The notes: generated from the letters alone by a model not told the origin. A stretch of 64,000 nucleotides of DNA from Moritella sp. PE36 (GCF_000170855.1 NZ_ABCQ01000006.1:81696-145695); one strand, 5' to 3'; numbered from the stretch's first letter, positions 8,956 through 19,435 are shown. Numbers and translations: made by a program.

Positions 8956-9888
8956 TTAGGTATAATTCAACAGCGCTGCACCACGAACACCGCCTTCACC
9001 ACCAAATTCGGCTTGTTTTAACTGCGGCAATTTCATGTTATCAAATACATAAGCCTTTATCTTTTCAGGTAGTTGAGTATACAAGGCCTCAAAGCGCGCC
9101 AAGCCACCACCGAACACCACCACATGGGGATCAATGATCATAATCAGACTGCCTAGTGCAGCGGCTAAAATATCTAAAAATACCGTCACGGTTTTTACTG
9201 CTACGGGTTCTTTCGCCGTATATGCAGCAATAATATCCGGGCCTTTCAGCGCCTGTTCTTCGTTACATGAACCGTCTATATAGATCTTGTAATGTTTATA
9301 TAACGCGGCAAGTCCAGTGCCTGAACAATAAGTTTCTAAACAAGAATGCCCCCCACATCCACAATGAGTCAGTGGAAGCTCAGGATAACGTTGTAACATG
9401 GTGCCAGGAATTGCCATATGACCAAACTCACCCGCGCCAAAGTTATGCCCAGACAAAATGGTTTTATTTATGCAAATGGCACCACCTAAACCTGTGCCTA
9501 AAGTCACCGCGATAGCAATATCGGCGTCTTCCGCTGCACCTTTAAAACATTCTGATAGCGCAAAGCAGTTGGCATCATTCTGCACTTTTACGTCACGACT
9601 AATACGTTTCTGTAAATCTGTTTGTAAATTTTGGCCATGTAAACTGGGTAAATTAGGGCAAATGGTGGTATTAGTTTCTGGATCCATCACCCCCGGATAA
9701 CCGATACCAACCATGCCTTTACAACCAAATTCTTTATCGGCTTTAAAAATAAAGGTATCAAGTGCATCTAATAATTCTTCGTAATCTTCGGTAGGTGCGG
9801 GGATCCGCTCATTGAAAACACACTCGAGCTCTGTGTTATATACCGAAAATTCTATTTTCGTACCGCCAATATCAAAACCGTAATACAT
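8956..9888 (-). CDS. nagK: N-acetyl-D-glucosamine kinase (ROK family)
   Basis: 310 aa. NagK phosphorylates N-acetylglucosamine released during cell-wall or chitin recycling to GlcNAc-6-P. The N-terminal phosphate loop MYYGFDIGGTKIEFSV and the NDANCFALSE motif are ROK hallmarks. The catalytic Asp is in QNDANC, and GTGLGGA binds phosphate. The zinc cluster reads HCGCGGHSCLETYCSG, matching the ROK CxCGxxGCxE pattern. The start and FGCKGMVGIG segment closely resemble E. coli NagK. It is monocistronic in appearance, with fklB 144 bp downstream. Another ROK sugar kinase such as Mak or Glk-type is possible, but the start and FGCKG block favour NagK. Confidence 0.88.
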   Translation of the reverse strand: MYYGFDIGGTKIEFSVYNTELECVFNERIPAPTEDYEELLDALDTFIFKADKEFGCKGMVGIGYPGVMDPETNTTICPNLPSLHGQNLQTDLQKRISRDVKVQNDANCFALSECFKGAAEDADIAIAVTLGTGLGGAICINKTILSGHNFGAGEFGHMAIPGTMLQRYPELPLTHCGCGGHSCLETYCSGTGLAALYKHYKIYIDGSCNEEQALKGPDIIAAYTAKEPVAVKTVTVFLDILAAALGSLIMIIDPHVVVFGGGLARFEALYTQLPEKIKAYVFDNMKLPQLKQAEFGGEGGVRGAALLNYT

Positions 9889-10116
9889 TTAACCCCCATA
9901 ACCGTTAAATAACAGCTAAATAATTGATGATATAGTGATGTTTCAATTCATAATGAAAGTGTAATCAATTTCATACGAATGGGCAGGTTTATATCTGTGT
10001 AATCAATCACACATCAACAATTTATTAAATATCCTGTAACCAGAAATACTGAAGAACAAGATGAAATCACGCTCAGTTAATCTATATTACACCAACTTAA
10101 GGGTTTGTAGTGACCG

Positions 10117-10887
10117 GTGATAAAGCTTAAAGTAGCAGTAACGGTCCAAACTATAGACTTTAAAATGCTGCAACCTAAAAATAAATCCATCCGTTTTAAA
10201 AGTATCGATATAGATAATGCTTTCGCTAAAGAAGCACAATTCATTGCCCAAATAAAACAGGATGAATTAAGCCAATGTTTAATGTTATGGCAAGCTAAGA
10301 CACCTACACTGGTATTACCGGCAGGAAATAAATGGCCTGAATCGAATACCCTGAAACAAGCGCTTGCAGAACAATCTTGGCAGGTATTATCGAGACGAAC
10401 TGGGGGCGCGCCAGTGCCTCAATCACCCGGTATCGTCAACTTATCCCACATCTATCTTTGGCCAGAAAAAACACCTTATTCTACGGCGACGGCTTATGTA
10501 CATTTGTGTACTGTGCTAAATGACTTTTTTTCACAATATGGGTTAGAAAGTAGCGCGGCTGCAACCCCCTTCTCTTATTGCGATGGTGATTACAACTTAA
10601 ATATTAATGGCCGGAAAATTGTTGGTACTGCACAGCGCGTCATACTAAAAAAAGGCGGTCGTAAGATCGTACTGGCGCAAGCATTTATATTAATTGATGT
10701 ACTGCTCGATGAATTAATTAAACCGGTCAATCTTTGCTATGGAATGCTAGGTAAGACACCATTAGTGAAGGCTAATGCGCACACTTGTTTGTTTGAGCAT
10801 ATTCAAGAACGTCCAAGTATAGACACAATATATCAGCAACTAACCCAAGCATTTTTACGTAGTACTTATGCCATCAAGAGCGATTGA
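10117..10887 (+). CDS. Lipoate-protein ligase A-family protein
   Basis: 256 aa of the BPL/LplA/LipB fold. The signature RRTGGAPVPQSPGIVNLS corresponds to the RRxSGGGxVxHxxGxxN lipoate/octanoate-binding loop, and CDGDYNLNINGRKIVGTAQR corresponds to the DGRxDLxxxGKKIxGxAxR region with the conserved substrate Lys. Such enzymes attach lipoate or octanoate to lipoyl domains in the cytoplasm. The motif is degenerate (GGAPVPQ in place of GGGAVYH), so substrate and reaction are uncertain. It lacks the C-terminal accessory domain of E. coli LplA. The GTG start at 10117 is provisional; an ATG at 10165 is an alternative. It stands alone, divergent from nagK, ahead of a strong terminator. Confidence 0.75.
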   Translation: MIKLKVAVTVQTIDFKMLQPKNKSIRFKSIDIDNAFAKEAQFIAQIKQDELSQCLMLWQAKTPTLVLPAGNKWPESNTLKQALAEQSWQVLSRRTGGAPVPQSPGIVNLSHIYLWPEKTPYSTATAYVHLCTVLNDFFSQYGLESSAAATPFSYCDGDYNLNINGRKIVGTAQRVILKKGGRKIVLAQAFILIDVLLDELIKPVNLCYGMLGKTPLVKANAHTCLFEHIQERPSIDTIYQQLTQAFLRSTYAIKSD

Positions 10888-10923
10888 GTAGAGTCGAGAA
10901 AAGTAATAATAATTGATAAAAAT

Positions 10924-10950
10924 AAAGCCGCCGTAAAAACGGCGGCTTTA
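10924..10950. terminator. Bidirectional terminator between the lplA-like gene and dnaJ
   Basis: A perfect hairpin AAAGCCGCCGT / ACGGCGGCTTT with an A-rich tetraloop, lying between convergent genes. Confidence 0.8.
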
Positions 10951-10978
10951 GAATAGTTAAATCAATAAAATGACTTAA

Positions 10979-12106
10979 TTATTTAGTAAAATCATCAAAG
11001 AAGCTTTTCACACCGTCAAAGAAACCTTCTGACTTTGGCTTATGTTTCTTTGCCGACGCATTGTTTAATGATGCTTCGAACTGCTGTAACAACTCTTTCT
11101 GCTCAGCGCTTAGCTTAACTGGCGTTTCAAGTGTTACTTTACACAGTAGATCACCCGTCGCACCGCCACGTACTGATTTCACGCCTTTACCGCGTAAACG
11201 GAACATACGACCAGTTTGTGTTTCAGCGGGTACTTTTAATTTAACGCGACCGTCTAAGGTCGGTACCTCAATTTCGCCACCGATAGCGGCATGGGCAAAG
11301 CTAATTGGCACTTCACAGTACAGGTTGCTGCCGTCACGCTCAAAAATAGCATGTTGACGCACACTTACTTGCACATACAGATCACCGGATCCGGCGCCCA
11401 TATCACCCGCTTCACCTTCGCCAGTTAAGCGAATACGATCGCCAGTATCAACACCAGCCGGAATGGTTACTTTTAGATCTTTGCTACGTTCGTAACGACC
11501 TTCACCATGACATTTACGGCAAGGATCTTTAATTATTTTTCCTTTACCATGACAGGTTGGGCATGCTTGGTTTACTGCAAAGAAACCTTGACGCATTTGC
11601 ACTTGGCCTTGGCCATGACAAGTACTACAAGTTGTTGCTTTAGTACCTGATTTAGCACCAGAACCATTACATACTTCACAATGACATTGGCTTGGAATGC
11701 GGATCGTTTTGCTTACACCACGCACCGCTTCTTCAAGGGTAAGTTCCATGTTATAACGCAGATCACTACCACGTGCAGCACGTTGCTGACGACCACGGCC
11801 ACCACCGCCGCCAAAGATGTCACCAAATACATCGCCAAAGATATCACCGAAGTCACCTTGACCACCGTGTCCGCCTTGTTGATTTAAACCTGCATGTCCA
11901 TATTGGTCATAAGCCGCTTTTTTCTGTGCATCATTTAGCACTTCATAAGCTTCTTTAACTTCTTTAAATTGCTCTTCCATCGCTTTATCACCCTTAGTTC
12001 GATCAGGGTGATATTTCATAGCCATGCGTTTATAGGCTTTTTTAACATCTTTTTCGCTAGCGTCGCGTGATACACCTAGCACTTCGTAATAATCGCGTTT
12101 TGACAT
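10979..12106 (-). CDS. dnaJ: Co-chaperone DnaJ (Hsp40)
   Basis: 375 aa, full length. It delivers unfolded clients to DnaK and stimulates its ATPase. The J domain (1-70) contains the HPD motif ([10 protein letters not shown]). A Gly-rich linker ([21 protein letters not shown]) follows. The zinc region has all four CxxCxGxG repeats: [33 protein letters not shown]-terminal substrate-binding domains complete the protein. It lies 95 bp downstream of dnaK with a hairpin in the gap, and its message ends at a bidirectional terminator. Heat-shock control is expected through the dnaK promoter. Confidence 0.98.
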   Translation of the reverse strand: MSKRDYYEVLGVSRDASEKDVKKAYKRMAMKYHPDRTKGDKAMEEQFKEVKEAYEVLNDAQKKAAYDQYGHAGLNQQGGHGGQGDFGDIFGDVFGDIFGGGGGRGRQQRAARGSDLRYNMELTLEEAVRGVSKTIRIPSQCHCEVCNGSGAKSGTKATTCSTCHGQGQVQMRQGFFAVNQACPTCHGKGKIIKDPCRKCHGEGRYERSKDLKVTIPAGVDTGDRIRLTGEGEAGDMGAGSGDLYVQVSVRQHAIFERDGSNLYCEVPISFAHAAIGGEIEVPTLDGRVKLKVPAETQTGRMFRLRGKGVKSVRGGATGDLLCKVTLETPVKLSAEQKELLQQFEASLNNASAKKHKPKSEGFFDGVKSFFDDFTK

Positions 12107-12142
12107 AATAATCAGCTTAAATTGAAATAATTTAGATACACG

Positions 12143-12171
12143 AAAGGCGTTGGTGAAGCACCAACGCCTTT
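12143..12171 (-). terminator. Hairpin in the dnaK-dnaJ gap
   Basis: Perfect 12-bp arms AAAGGCGTTGGT / ACCAACGCCTTT around a GAAGC-type short loop. No long U-tract follows on the dnaJ strand beyond CTTT/CGTG, so it is probably an attenuator or mRNA-stability hairpin that lowers dnaJ relative to dnaK rather than a full stop. Confidence 0.6.
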
Positions 12172-12201
12172 GCTATTTAAAAACGAATAACTTAGGCGTT
12201 A

Positions 12202-14127
12202 TTATTTTTTGTCTTCTTTCACTTCTTCGAACTCAGCGTCAACAACATCACCAGTTACATCTTTCTCTTTTGGCTGTTCACCGGCTTCTGGGCCAGCTTG
12301 TTGTGCTTGAGCTTGCTGTTGAGCAATTTCCATCAATTTTTGAGCCGCTTCCATTAACGTTTGAGTTTTCGCTTCAATCGCTTCTTTGTCGTCGCCTTTA
12401 ATTGCTGCTTCTAGCTCAACAATTGCTGTTTCAATTTTTTCTTTTTCATCAGCAGGTAGTGCTTCGCCAGCTTCTTCAATTTGCTTACGCGTACCGTGAA
12501 CCATTGCATCAGCTTGGTTACGTGCTTGTACTAATTCTTCGAATTTAGCATCTTCAGCAGAGTTTGCTTCAGCATCACGTACCATTGCATCTACTTCTTC
12601 TTCTGAAAGACCAGACGATGCTTGGATTGTAATTTTTTGTTCTTTACCCGTATCTTTATCAGTTGCAGATACGTGTAAGATACCATCCGCATCAATATCG
12701 AATGAAACTTCGATTTGTGGAATACCACGTTGTGCAGGACGAATACCTTCTAGGTTAAATTGACCTAGTGAGTTGTTGTCTGCAGCACGTTTACGCTCAC
12801 CTTGGATTGCGTGAACGGTTACCGCTGATTGATTATCTTCTGCAGTAGAGAATGTTTGTGACGCTTTAGTCGGGATAGTTGTATTTTTCTCGATAAGCTT
12901 AGTCATAACACCACCCATAGTCTCAATACCCAGAGATAGAGGTGTAACGTCTAGAAGAAGTACGTCTGTTTTTTCACCAGAAAGTACCGCACCTTGAATC
13001 GCCGCGCCCATCGCTACAGCTTCATCAGGGTTAACGTCTTTACGTGCTTCTTTACCGAAGAACTCAGTAACAGCCGCTTGAACCATAGGCATACGAGTTT
13101 GACCACCAACTAGGATGATGTCGTTAATGTCACCAACAGCTAGGTCTGAATCTTGTAATGCAATACGTAGTGGTTCCATCGTAGCTTTAACTAGGTCTTC
13201 AACTAGAGATTCTAATTTAGCACGTGTCACTTTGATGTTTAAATGTTTAGGACCTGTTGCATCAGCAGTGATGTAAGGTAGGTTTACATCTGTTTGTTGT
13301 GTTGTAGATAGTTCGATCTTCGCTTTTTCTGCAGCTTCTTTTAGACGTTGCATTGCTAGCGGATCGTTTGTTAGGTCAAAGTTTTGTTCTTTTTTGAATT
13401 CTGCTACTAGATAGTTGATTAGACGTGTATCGAAATCTTCACCACCTAAATGCGTATCACCGTTAGTCGCTAATACTTCAAACGTTTTCTCGCCATCAAC
13501 TTCATCGATTTCGATGATAGAGATATCGAATGTACCACCACCAAGGTCATATACAGCTACGATGCTGTCGCCTTTAGCTGTGTTCACACCATAAGCGAAT
13601 GCAGCAGCAGTTGGTTCGTTGATGATACGTTTAACATCAAGACCAGCAATACGACCAGCATCTTTCGTTGCTTGACGTTGTGAATCGTTAAAGTATGCAG
13701 GTACAGTAATTACTGCTTCAGTTACTGCTTCACCTAGGTAATCTTCTGCTGTTTTCTTCATTTTTTTCAAAACTTCAGCAGAAATTTGTGGCGGAGCCAT
13801 CTTTTCGCCTTTAACTTCAACCCATGCATCACCATTGTCAGCTTTCACAATTTTGAAAGGCATGATTTTGATATCACGTTGGATCTCTTCATCTTCAAAA
13901 CGACGGCCGATCATACGTTTGATTGCAAACAACGTGTTTTCAGGGTTAGTTACAGCTTGGCGTTTTGCAGGCTGACCAACTAAAGTTTCACCATCTGCGC
14001 TATAAGCGATGATTGACGGAGTAGTACGATCACCTTCAGCATTCTCGATTATGCGAGCAGTGTCGCCATCTAAGATTGATACACAAGAGTTCGTTGTACC
14101 TAAATCGATACCAATGATTCTACCCAT
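12202..14127 (-). CDS. dnaK: Molecular chaperone DnaK (Hsp70)
   Basis: 641 aa, standard length. The N-terminal ATPase domain starts [20 protein letters not shown] and contains [15 protein letters not shown] and [13 protein letters not shown] phosphate/adenosine motifs. The linker [15 protein letters not shown] leads to the substrate-binding domain and helical lid. The tail is Gln/Glu/Lys-rich and ends EEVKEDKK, comparable with the conserved EEVKD-type ending of bacterial DnaK. It acts with DnaJ and GrpE in cytoplasmic folding. It is first in the dnaKJ operon and has a near-consensus sigma-32 promoter about 150 bp upstream. Confidence 0.99.
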   Translation of the reverse strand: MGRIIGIDLGTTNSCVSILDGDTARIIENAEGDRTTPSIIAYSADGETLVGQPAKRQAVTNPENTLFAIKRMIGRRFEDEEIQRDIKIMPFKIVKADNGDAWVEVKGEKMAPPQISAEVLKKMKKTAEDYLGEAVTEAVITVPAYFNDSQRQATKDAGRIAGLDVKRIINEPTAAAFAYGVNTAKGDSIVAVYDLGGGTFDISIIEIDEVDGEKTFEVLATNGDTHLGGEDFDTRLINYLVAEFKKEQNFDLTNDPLAMQRLKEAAEKAKIELSTTQQTDVNLPYITADATGPKHLNIKVTRAKLESLVEDLVKATMEPLRIALQDSDLAVGDINDIILVGGQTRMPMVQAAVTEFFGKEARKDVNPDEAVAMGAAIQGAVLSGEKTDVLLLDVTPLSLGIETMGGVMTKLIEKNTTIPTKASQTFSTAEDNQSAVTVHAIQGERKRAADNNSLGQFNLEGIRPAQRGIPQIEVSFDIDADGILHVSATDKDTGKEQKITIQASSGLSEEEVDAMVRDAEANSAEDAKFEELVQARNQADAMVHGTRKQIEEAGEALPADEKEKIETAIVELEAAIKGDDKEAIEAKTQTLMEAAQKLMEIAQQQAQAQQAGPEAGEQPKEKDVTGDVVDAEFEEVKEDKK

Positions 14128-14273
14128 AATCGTAATTCTCCAATAAAGACTTTCATTTACAAATTTGATACAGAATAAATGGTGACGGTTAAAGTAATTT
14201 CAAGTCAATTAAAATACTTTACCCATCACTGACAACCCGCGCCTTGCAAGGTTATCTCTGCGATTGAAAATAA

Positions 14274-14301
14274 ATATGGGGGCGAAATTGAACGCTTCAA
14301 G
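14274..14301 (-). promoter_or_regulatory. Sigma-32 heat-shock promoter of dnaK
   Basis: On the minus strand CTTGAA (14296-14301) is separated by 14 nt from CCCCATAT (14274-14281). This matches the RpoH consensus CTTGAA-N13-15-CCCCATNT at every defined position. It reads toward dnaK, whose start codon is about 145 bp further on. Confidence 0.88.
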
Positions 14302-14409
14302 CAGAAAAATGAATTTATTAAAAAAAAATTGAATATAATTGCAAAAGTTGACTTAAATACTCAGTGTTCGACAGTAAATAGCGCATATTAAAGCTAGATC
14401 AAGTCACGG

Positions 14410-15321
14410 TTATTCTACAATAAACTTTGCTTTATTAATCACGTCACTCGATAACTCAACGCCCATACGTGCGGCGGCATCAAGATTAAGAGAAAGAACG
14501 GGTTGAGCAAGGACGTTTTCGCGACTTAAATTTTTGCCACCTTCAGCTAAGCGCACTAATAAATCAGCGGTATCTCGGCCCACCTGTACATAGTCGATGT
14601 TGTAGACAGCAAAGATACCTTTATCAATACTTCGATGGTCCTCAGCAATTAGCGCCACGTTATTCCGTTCTGCAACGGTTATCACTTGACTCAGTTCTGC
14701 CATATCAGTGATGTGATAAGGTAAATAGATTACATCCACGATCGGAGCCAGCATGCGTGTCGCCACTCTTAATTCATCACTTGTTTCAATATAGTGATAA
14801 ACGATCTGCATGCCTTTTTGTTGTTGCTGTGCTAAAAACTGTTCAGCATTGCGCATATCAGCTACTTTTTTATCAATAATGACACCCAAAGTGTTAATCC
14901 CAGGCAATAGTTTTTTGATAAAATTAACCTCATAATGTTCTGCAAACTCAGTGTGATTATGACTTTCATCAAGGTAAATGTCGGTTGATAAACCTTGCTG
15001 GTTAACTAAGGTAATAAAAGGCGTATTTTTCGTCATCGAAATAGTTAAATTGACATCTGATGAGGCTGCCTGACTGCTGTCAATCCAAGTAAGATTCGTG
15101 CCCGTCACATAACCTTGTCGCATTAATTCAGACTGCAGGCCTAATTGTACGTGTTTGACGACCATGCCAGAATCAGATGCCGAGACAGCGACTCGTAACT
15201 GGCTGGCTTGTGTGTCCACAATTGAAAGTAAATAAAGTAAACAGATTAAAAATATAGCGCGTGATGTGCCAAGATGCCGACATGATAAATGTGATCGTTC
15301 CATGATATGACCTGCGCGCAT
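14410..15321 (-). CDS. Orphan ABC-type periplasmic substrate-binding protein (DUF/ABC_sub_bind type)
   Basis: 303 aa with a hydrophobic export signal (about residues 20-40, AIFLICLLYLLSIVDTQAS). The body has the layout of the ABC_sub_bind family (COG2984, TrpX-like): a first lobe starting QLRVAVSASDSG, a central LGVIIDKKVADMRNAEQF segment, then ADVIYLPYHI-type and VALIAEDHRSIDKGIFAVYNIDYVQVGRDTADLL segments. The family binds small ligands in the periplasm. No permease or ATPase is adjacent, so it is either an orphan transport component or a ligand sensor working with the nearby hybrid kinase; the latter is speculative. AAGGA lies about 8 nt before the chosen ATG. Confidence 0.7.
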   Translation of the reverse strand: MRAGHIMERSHLSCRHLGTSRAIFLICLLYLLSIVDTQASQLRVAVSASDSGMVVKHVQLGLQSELMRQGYVTGTNLTWIDSSQAASSDVNLTISMTKNTPFITLVNQQGLSTDIYLDESHNHTEFAEHYEVNFIKKLLPGINTLGVIIDKKVADMRNAEQFLAQQQQKGMQIVYHYIETSDELRVATRMLAPIVDVIYLPYHITDMAELSQVITVAERNNVALIAEDHRSIDKGIFAVYNIDYVQVGRDTADLLVRLAEGGKNLSRENVLAQPVLSLNLDAAARMGVELSSDVINKAKFIVE

Positions 15322-15494
15322 TATGCTTTCCTTAGCTATTTAATACAGTCTAGGTAGACCAATTAATTTAACACACTAAGTTTTGCTAAGTAATGCAATG
15401 CATCACATTTCCCCATACCTAAAAATAGTTTATTATCAAGCATATAATAATAGGTTATCAACGAATAACTAAACCAATATAAGAAGGAAGCAAG

Positions 15495-15956
15495 ATGTTC
15501 TGGAGCAAAACACTAAAATTAGCAGGCCTTACGTCATTAATGATGTTCAGCACGGCGCAGGCGGCAACATTTGATAAACCTGAAACAGATATTAAGTATC
15601 GCCAATCCGCATTAACCATGATCGCGATTAATTTTTCTGACATGGCAGATATGGTTAAAGGCAAAAAAGAATGGAATGACGCACAATTCCAACTGCGCTC
15701 TGAACAGCTAGCACAGTTAATCCCGATGGCTCAGCACGGTTTTAGTGCCAGCGATAGTCAAACTGGTGATACCAAAGCTAAAGCAGCAATCTGGAGTGAT
15801 GCAGACGGTTTCGCGGCTAAATTTAGCCAATTTAGTAAAGACGCACAAAACTTAGCGACAGTTGCCAAAGAAGGCAATCGAGGTCAAATCAAAAAAGCAT
15901 TTGGCCAAACAGCAAAAAATTGTAAATCTTGCCATAGTGATTACAAATCAAAATAA
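15495..15956 (+). CDS. Cytochrome c' (class II c-type cytochrome)
   Basis: 153 aa with a Sec signal peptide (MFWSKTLKLAGLTSLMMFSTAQA/A) and a C-terminal haem site NCKSCHSDYK, as expected for class II cytochromes that place CxxCH near the C-terminus. The N-terminal YRQSALTMIAINFSDMADMVKG helix is characteristic of the four-helix cytochrome c' fold, including the residues that pack against the open haem face. These periplasmic proteins bind NO and other gases; a role in NO tolerance is known for some relatives and only inferred here. AAGAAGGAAG upstream is a good ribosome-binding site. It is monocistronic, followed by a strong terminator and then a repeat element. Confidence 0.9.
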   Translation: MFWSKTLKLAGLTSLMMFSTAQAATFDKPETDIKYRQSALTMIAINFSDMADMVKGKKEWNDAQFQLRSEQLAQLIPMAQHGFSASDSQTGDTKAKAAIWSDADGFAAKFSQFSKDAQNLATVAKEGNRGQIKKAFGQTAKNCKSCHSDYKSK

Positions 15957-15970
15957 TCACAACCATGTCT

Positions 15971-16005
15971 AAAAAAGGCGAACAATGTATATTGTTCGCC
16001 TTTTT
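15971..16005. terminator. Terminator of the cytochrome c' gene
   Basis: Arms AAAAGGCGAACAAT / ATTGTTCGCCTTTT form a long perfect stem with a four-base loop, followed by a T-run. The A-run on the other side allows function on the minus strand as well. Confidence 0.85.
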
Positions 16006-16011
16006 ATTTTC

Positions 16012-16274
16012 ATACCCAAGTTACTTCAAGATGCTATATCAGAGACGAGCAGGGATAACAGCACAAGACGCAATATGTAGATAATGGTTATTCCATTTTC
16101 AAATATTGTAACGCAGTGCTGTTATTCCTGCTCGCCTCCCGTAGGGCAAGCCGACCGAAGGCATCTTCGGCGTTATGAAGTCTTGATTTAGAATAACTAA
16201 ATCCTCGACTTCATGCCTTGAATATCCTCTCCTTTCGGTTTGCTGATTGTGCATCTTGAAGTAACTTGGGTATA
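16012..16274 (+). repeat. MITE-like inverted-repeat element, full-length copy 2
   Basis: About 262 bp and highly similar along its full length to the element at 7384-7647, in the same orientation. The outer ends are ATACCCAAGTTACTTCAAGA and its complement ending CTTGGGTAT, here a perfect match over more than 20 bp. The inner arm CGAGCAGGGATAACAGCAC pairs with GTGCTGTTATTCCTGCTCG (one mismatch). The third arm differs from copy 1 (GCAAGCCGACCGAAG), which weakens that stem. It lies between the cytochrome c' terminator and the stop codon of the hybrid kinase, ending 10 bp from that stop. Confidence 0.85.
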
Positions 16275-16284
16275 TAACCCTCAG

Positions 16285-18603
16285 CTACGCTGTATCAATG
16301 TCGATCACGGTATACTTGTAAGGTGTATCCGCTAACCAAGGCGATAAATGTTTCTGTAACATCAGGGTTAATACCTGTTTGCTGACGGGCTTAGCTATAA
16401 AGTCGTCCATCCCGGCCGCAAAGCACTTATCTTTTTCGATTTGCAGTACATTCGCGGTTAATGCAATGATGGGGGTGTGCTGACCAGCAGTTTCACTGTC
16501 GCGAATAATTTTTGTCGCATCAAAGCCATCAAGCACAGGCATCTGACAATCCATTAATATTAAATTAAACCCTTGCTCTTTACATAGGTCTACCGCTATT
16601 TGGCCATTGTCAGCAATCGTAACTACAATGCCTAGCTTTTGTAACATCATCTTAGTTACTTTCTGATTGATTAAGGTATCCTCAACCAATAACACCTGCA
16701 TTTCATCGGCCGCGACAGTTTCCTCTACAACCGTTTCCATTTGCTTAGGCTGCGCATTCATCAGCGTTTGAAGTACAACCTTTTTTAATATATCCGCTTT
16801 ATAAGGGCGACTCAAAAATGCTCTTACCCCGAGTTTTCTTGCTAATACATCATCACCTACTTGAGCCTCTGCAGACATAAGCATTAGCCGAGGTGTGAGC
16901 TCAGCAAACTCATCTTGTAATTGTTTCGCAACCGTAAAACCGTCCATTGTAGGCATCACTTTATCGATGATAACTAAATCAAACGGCTTACCTTTATCTA
17001 ACGCATCAAGTACAACGCTCTTGCTTAAACAGGGATCATCACAACATACCGATGTCGCCCCAAAACTTTTCAATTGCGCAGAGGTAATACGCATATTCAA
17101 CATACTGTCATCTATCAGCAATATAGATAACCCTGCAAGACTTTGTTCTGAATCAGGCCTCTGCAATAATTCGTCAATAGATTCGAATTGCACAGCAAAC
17201 TCAAAGCGGCTACCTTTACCAGGCTTACTGTAAACAAGAATGTCACTATCCATTAATTTTACAATGCTACGGCAAATCGCTAACCCTAAACCCGTACCAC
17301 CATAATTACGTGTTGTACTGCCATCTGCTTGCTGAAACTTTTCAAATATTTTTTGTTGGTTCTCGGCAGCAATGCCAATACCACTATCAATAATCTGAAA
17401 CATAATCCCGGCATTATTATCTTTACGATCCATTAATTTGATATTCAAACGTACACAACCTATAGAAGTGAATTTGATCGCATTAGATAATAGGTTATTC
17501 AAAACTTGACGTAATTGCGTAATATCACCGAGTACCATATCAGGTATGTTGTCATCAATATGGCAGACTAGCGCGATCTGTTTCTGTCTCGCGATAATAG
17601 AAAAGTTGGATTCAATCTCTTTACATAACTCAAATAGATTCAGTGGGTTTTTCGCCAGAATAAGTTGGCCAGACTCTATTTTTGAGAAATCGAGAATATC
17701 GTTAATCAAATCAAGTAGCGTAATAGACGAAGAGTAAAGCATATCAACAAACTCTTTCTGCTCGCGCCCCATTGGCATTTCTTGTAACAAGGATGCCGTA
17801 CCAATGACCCCATTCATTGGTGTGCGGATCTCATGACTCATATTTGCCAAAAATTCACTTTTCTTCAAGTTAGCATCTTCAGCTTGACGTTTTGCGGTTT
17901 CAAGTTCGCGATAGTGATGGCGGGTATGTTTAACCGAGGCATTATAACTGGTGGTAAGCGTGGTGATTTCATCATCAAATAACCGCGTGGTTAGCTCAAG
18001 CGGTTGTGGCAATTGTTCGCTATCAAATTTGCTGACCGCATCTGACATCTCAGTTAAGGGGCGAATAATAATTTTATACACCACAAAAATAATGAAAAGT
18101 GCAACCATGAAGGTCTTCACTGCTTGCGATAATAACAAGACAACAAATTTATCCCACAAGCCTTTATAGATAGGATAAAGATCGGCCTGAACCTTAAATA
18201 TGCCCAGCTCAAACGTCTTACTTGCAAAGTGATGCTGCATTGGCCAAGTTACATTATACTGATATTCAACAAGCGGTTTTCCTAATTGCAGAACAATGCC
18301 GCTGTCATCTCTAATTTCGAGATAATTAACACTTGGTAACTGCATTATCCCCTCTGCCTGCAGCGTTAAGTGTTCACGATCTTCAATCCACAAACTTGCC
18401 GTTAAACTGGATAAATAACTTTGTTTTATTTGATCAAGCTGAGTTTCAATACCTGAGATATCATCTTTATAATCAAGATAGACATTCAAACCTGTAATGA
18501 GTAATGTAAAAATAGAGCTGATAAGCATGATTGATACGAGCAATTGCCTCGCGATACCTATTTTTTTCTTGTGTAAAGTCGCTTTATTCATCCCTAAACT
18601 CAC
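16285..18603 (-). CDS. Hybrid sensor histidine kinase with two receiver domains
   Basis: 772 aa. A transmembrane helix (about 20-43), a periplasmic loop of about 110 residues, a second helix (about 153-178) and a HAMP linker lead to a HisKA dimerisation domain with [15 protein letters not shown] (phospho-His257). The ATPase domain has the N box around residue 370, DSGIG (406-410) and GGTGLG (435-440). Two receiver domains follow: Asp547 in [13 protein letters not shown] and Asp685 in [13 protein letters not shown]. No Hpt domain is present, so a separate phosphotransfer protein is expected. It is divergent from a periplasmic solute-binding-like gene 69 bp away, a plausible ligand partner. The signal and target are unknown. 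Confidence 0.92.
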   Translation of the reverse strand: MSLGMNKATLHKKKIGIARQLLVSIMLISSIFTLLITGLNVYLDYKDDISGIETQLDQIKQSYLSSLTASLWIEDREHLTLQAEGIMQLPSVNYLEIRDDSGIVLQLGKPLVEYQYNVTWPMQHHFASKTFELGIFKVQADLYPIYKGLWDKFVVLLLSQAVKTFMVALFIIFVVYKIIIRPLTEMSDAVSKFDSEQLPQPLELTTRLFDDEITTLTTSYNASVKHTRHHYRELETAKRQAEDANLKKSEFLANMSHEIRTPMNGVIGTASLLQEMPMGREQKEFVDMLYSSSITLLDLINDILDFSKIESGQLILAKNPLNLFELCKEIESNFSIIARQKQIALVCHIDDNIPDMVLGDITQLRQVLNNLLSNAIKFTSIGCVRLNIKLMDRKDNNAGIMFQIIDSGIGIAAENQQKIFEKFQQADGSTTRNYGGTGLGLAICRSIVKLMDSDILVYSKPGKGSRFEFAVQFESIDELLQRPDSEQSLAGLSILLIDDSMLNMRITSAQLKSFGATSVCCDDPCLSKSVVLDALDKGKPFDLVIIDKVMPTMDGFTVAKQLQDEFAELTPRLMLMSAEAQVGDDVLARKLGVRAFLSRPYKADILKKVVLQTLMNAQPKQMETVVEETVAADEMQVLLVEDTLINQKVTKMMLQKLGIVVTIADNGQIAVDLCKEQGFNLILMDCQMPVLDGFDATKIIRDSETAGQHTPIIALTANVLQIEKDKCFAAGMDDFIAKPVSKQVLTLMLQKHLSPWLADTPYKYTVIDIDTA

Positions 18604-18672
18604 ATCCTGTTACTAATCGACTAACCTAATAATAGACACTAGAAATGGAATTACGACGATAGGGACATAAAA

Positions 18673-19428
18673 ATGAAACGCTTTATTACAATAATGTTAA
18701 CTCTACAGATTTGTCTTGCTAGCTTTACTGTTCATGCTGAATCTATTAATTATTATGTCATTGCCAAACAAGCAATGCCATTTCAAATCATAAGCAACAA
18801 TAATCAGCATACAGGTATGGTTTCAGATATTGTATCCAGTGTATTTGCTGAAAATTATACTGTTAATTATCACACCTATCCGTTCAACAGAATGATCTCA
18901 GAATTGGAATCTGGTGGTGAAAAAAACTGGGTAACTTATGGCAGTCCCAATTGGGGCGGTGTACAAGCAGCGAACTTATCTGACATACCTATTTATACCG
19001 TTAGTCACAGTATCTTAACCCATGCTAAATCTGACCTTGTTTTCCGTGATTTTAAAGACGTAAACGACAAAGTTTTTATATTGCTCAATGGCTTTGATTA
19101 CCCGAGCTTACAACCTTTTATTGATAGTGGCGAAATTAACGAATTGCGAGTGAAAGATTATGCGGCCGCCTTTCGTATCTTAGATCGAATGCCGCAAGAT
19201 GCCATATTTGTTGAAATGACATCACGCATTAAATATAACCTTAAGCTGCTATCAAAAGACCTAAAGGACTATAAGCTACAAGATTTTTCAGCAATTATTC
19301 CAGGGTATCCTATTTATTTAGCACTCGACCCAAATATGGATAGCGATATCCAAAAATTCATTAATCAGCAATTATTGCTGTTATCGAATTCAGGTACTTT
19401 GACAAAAATCATTAATCGCTATATTTAA
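18673..19428 (+). CDS. Periplasmic solute-binding protein, SBP_bac_3-like
   Basis: 251 aa with a clear signal peptide (MKRFITIMLTLQICLASFTVHA/E). The mature part follows the amino-acid-binding (family 3) pattern: Met-Pro-Phe near the start (AKQAMPFQI), a TGMVSDIVSSVF segment, the YPFNRMISELESG segment and a C-terminal helix that ends at the INRYI tail. Such stand-alone proteins without transporter genes are common beside two-component or cyclic-di-GMP sensors in marine gammaproteobacteria. Here it is divergent from the hybrid kinase, so sensing is a reasonable inference. The ligand cannot be told from sequence. GATAGGGAC lies 12 nt upstream of the ATG. Confidence 0.75.
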   Translation: MKRFITIMLTLQICLASFTVHAESINYYVIAKQAMPFQIISNNNQHTGMVSDIVSSVFAENYTVNYHTYPFNRMISELESGGEKNWVTYGSPNWGGVQAANLSDIPIYTVSHSILTHAKSDLVFRDFKDVNDKVFILLNGFDYPSLQPFIDSGEINELRVKDYAAAFRILDRMPQDAIFVEMTSRIKYNLKLLSKDLKDYKLQDFSAIIPGYPIYLALDPNMDSDIQKFINQQLLLLSNSGTLTKIINRYI

Positions 19429-19435
19429 TATAATA

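Noticed and set aside
15458..15664. 68-codon minus-strand ORF over the cytochrome c' gene
   Set aside because: It is antisense to a clear signal peptide and helix of cytochrome c'.
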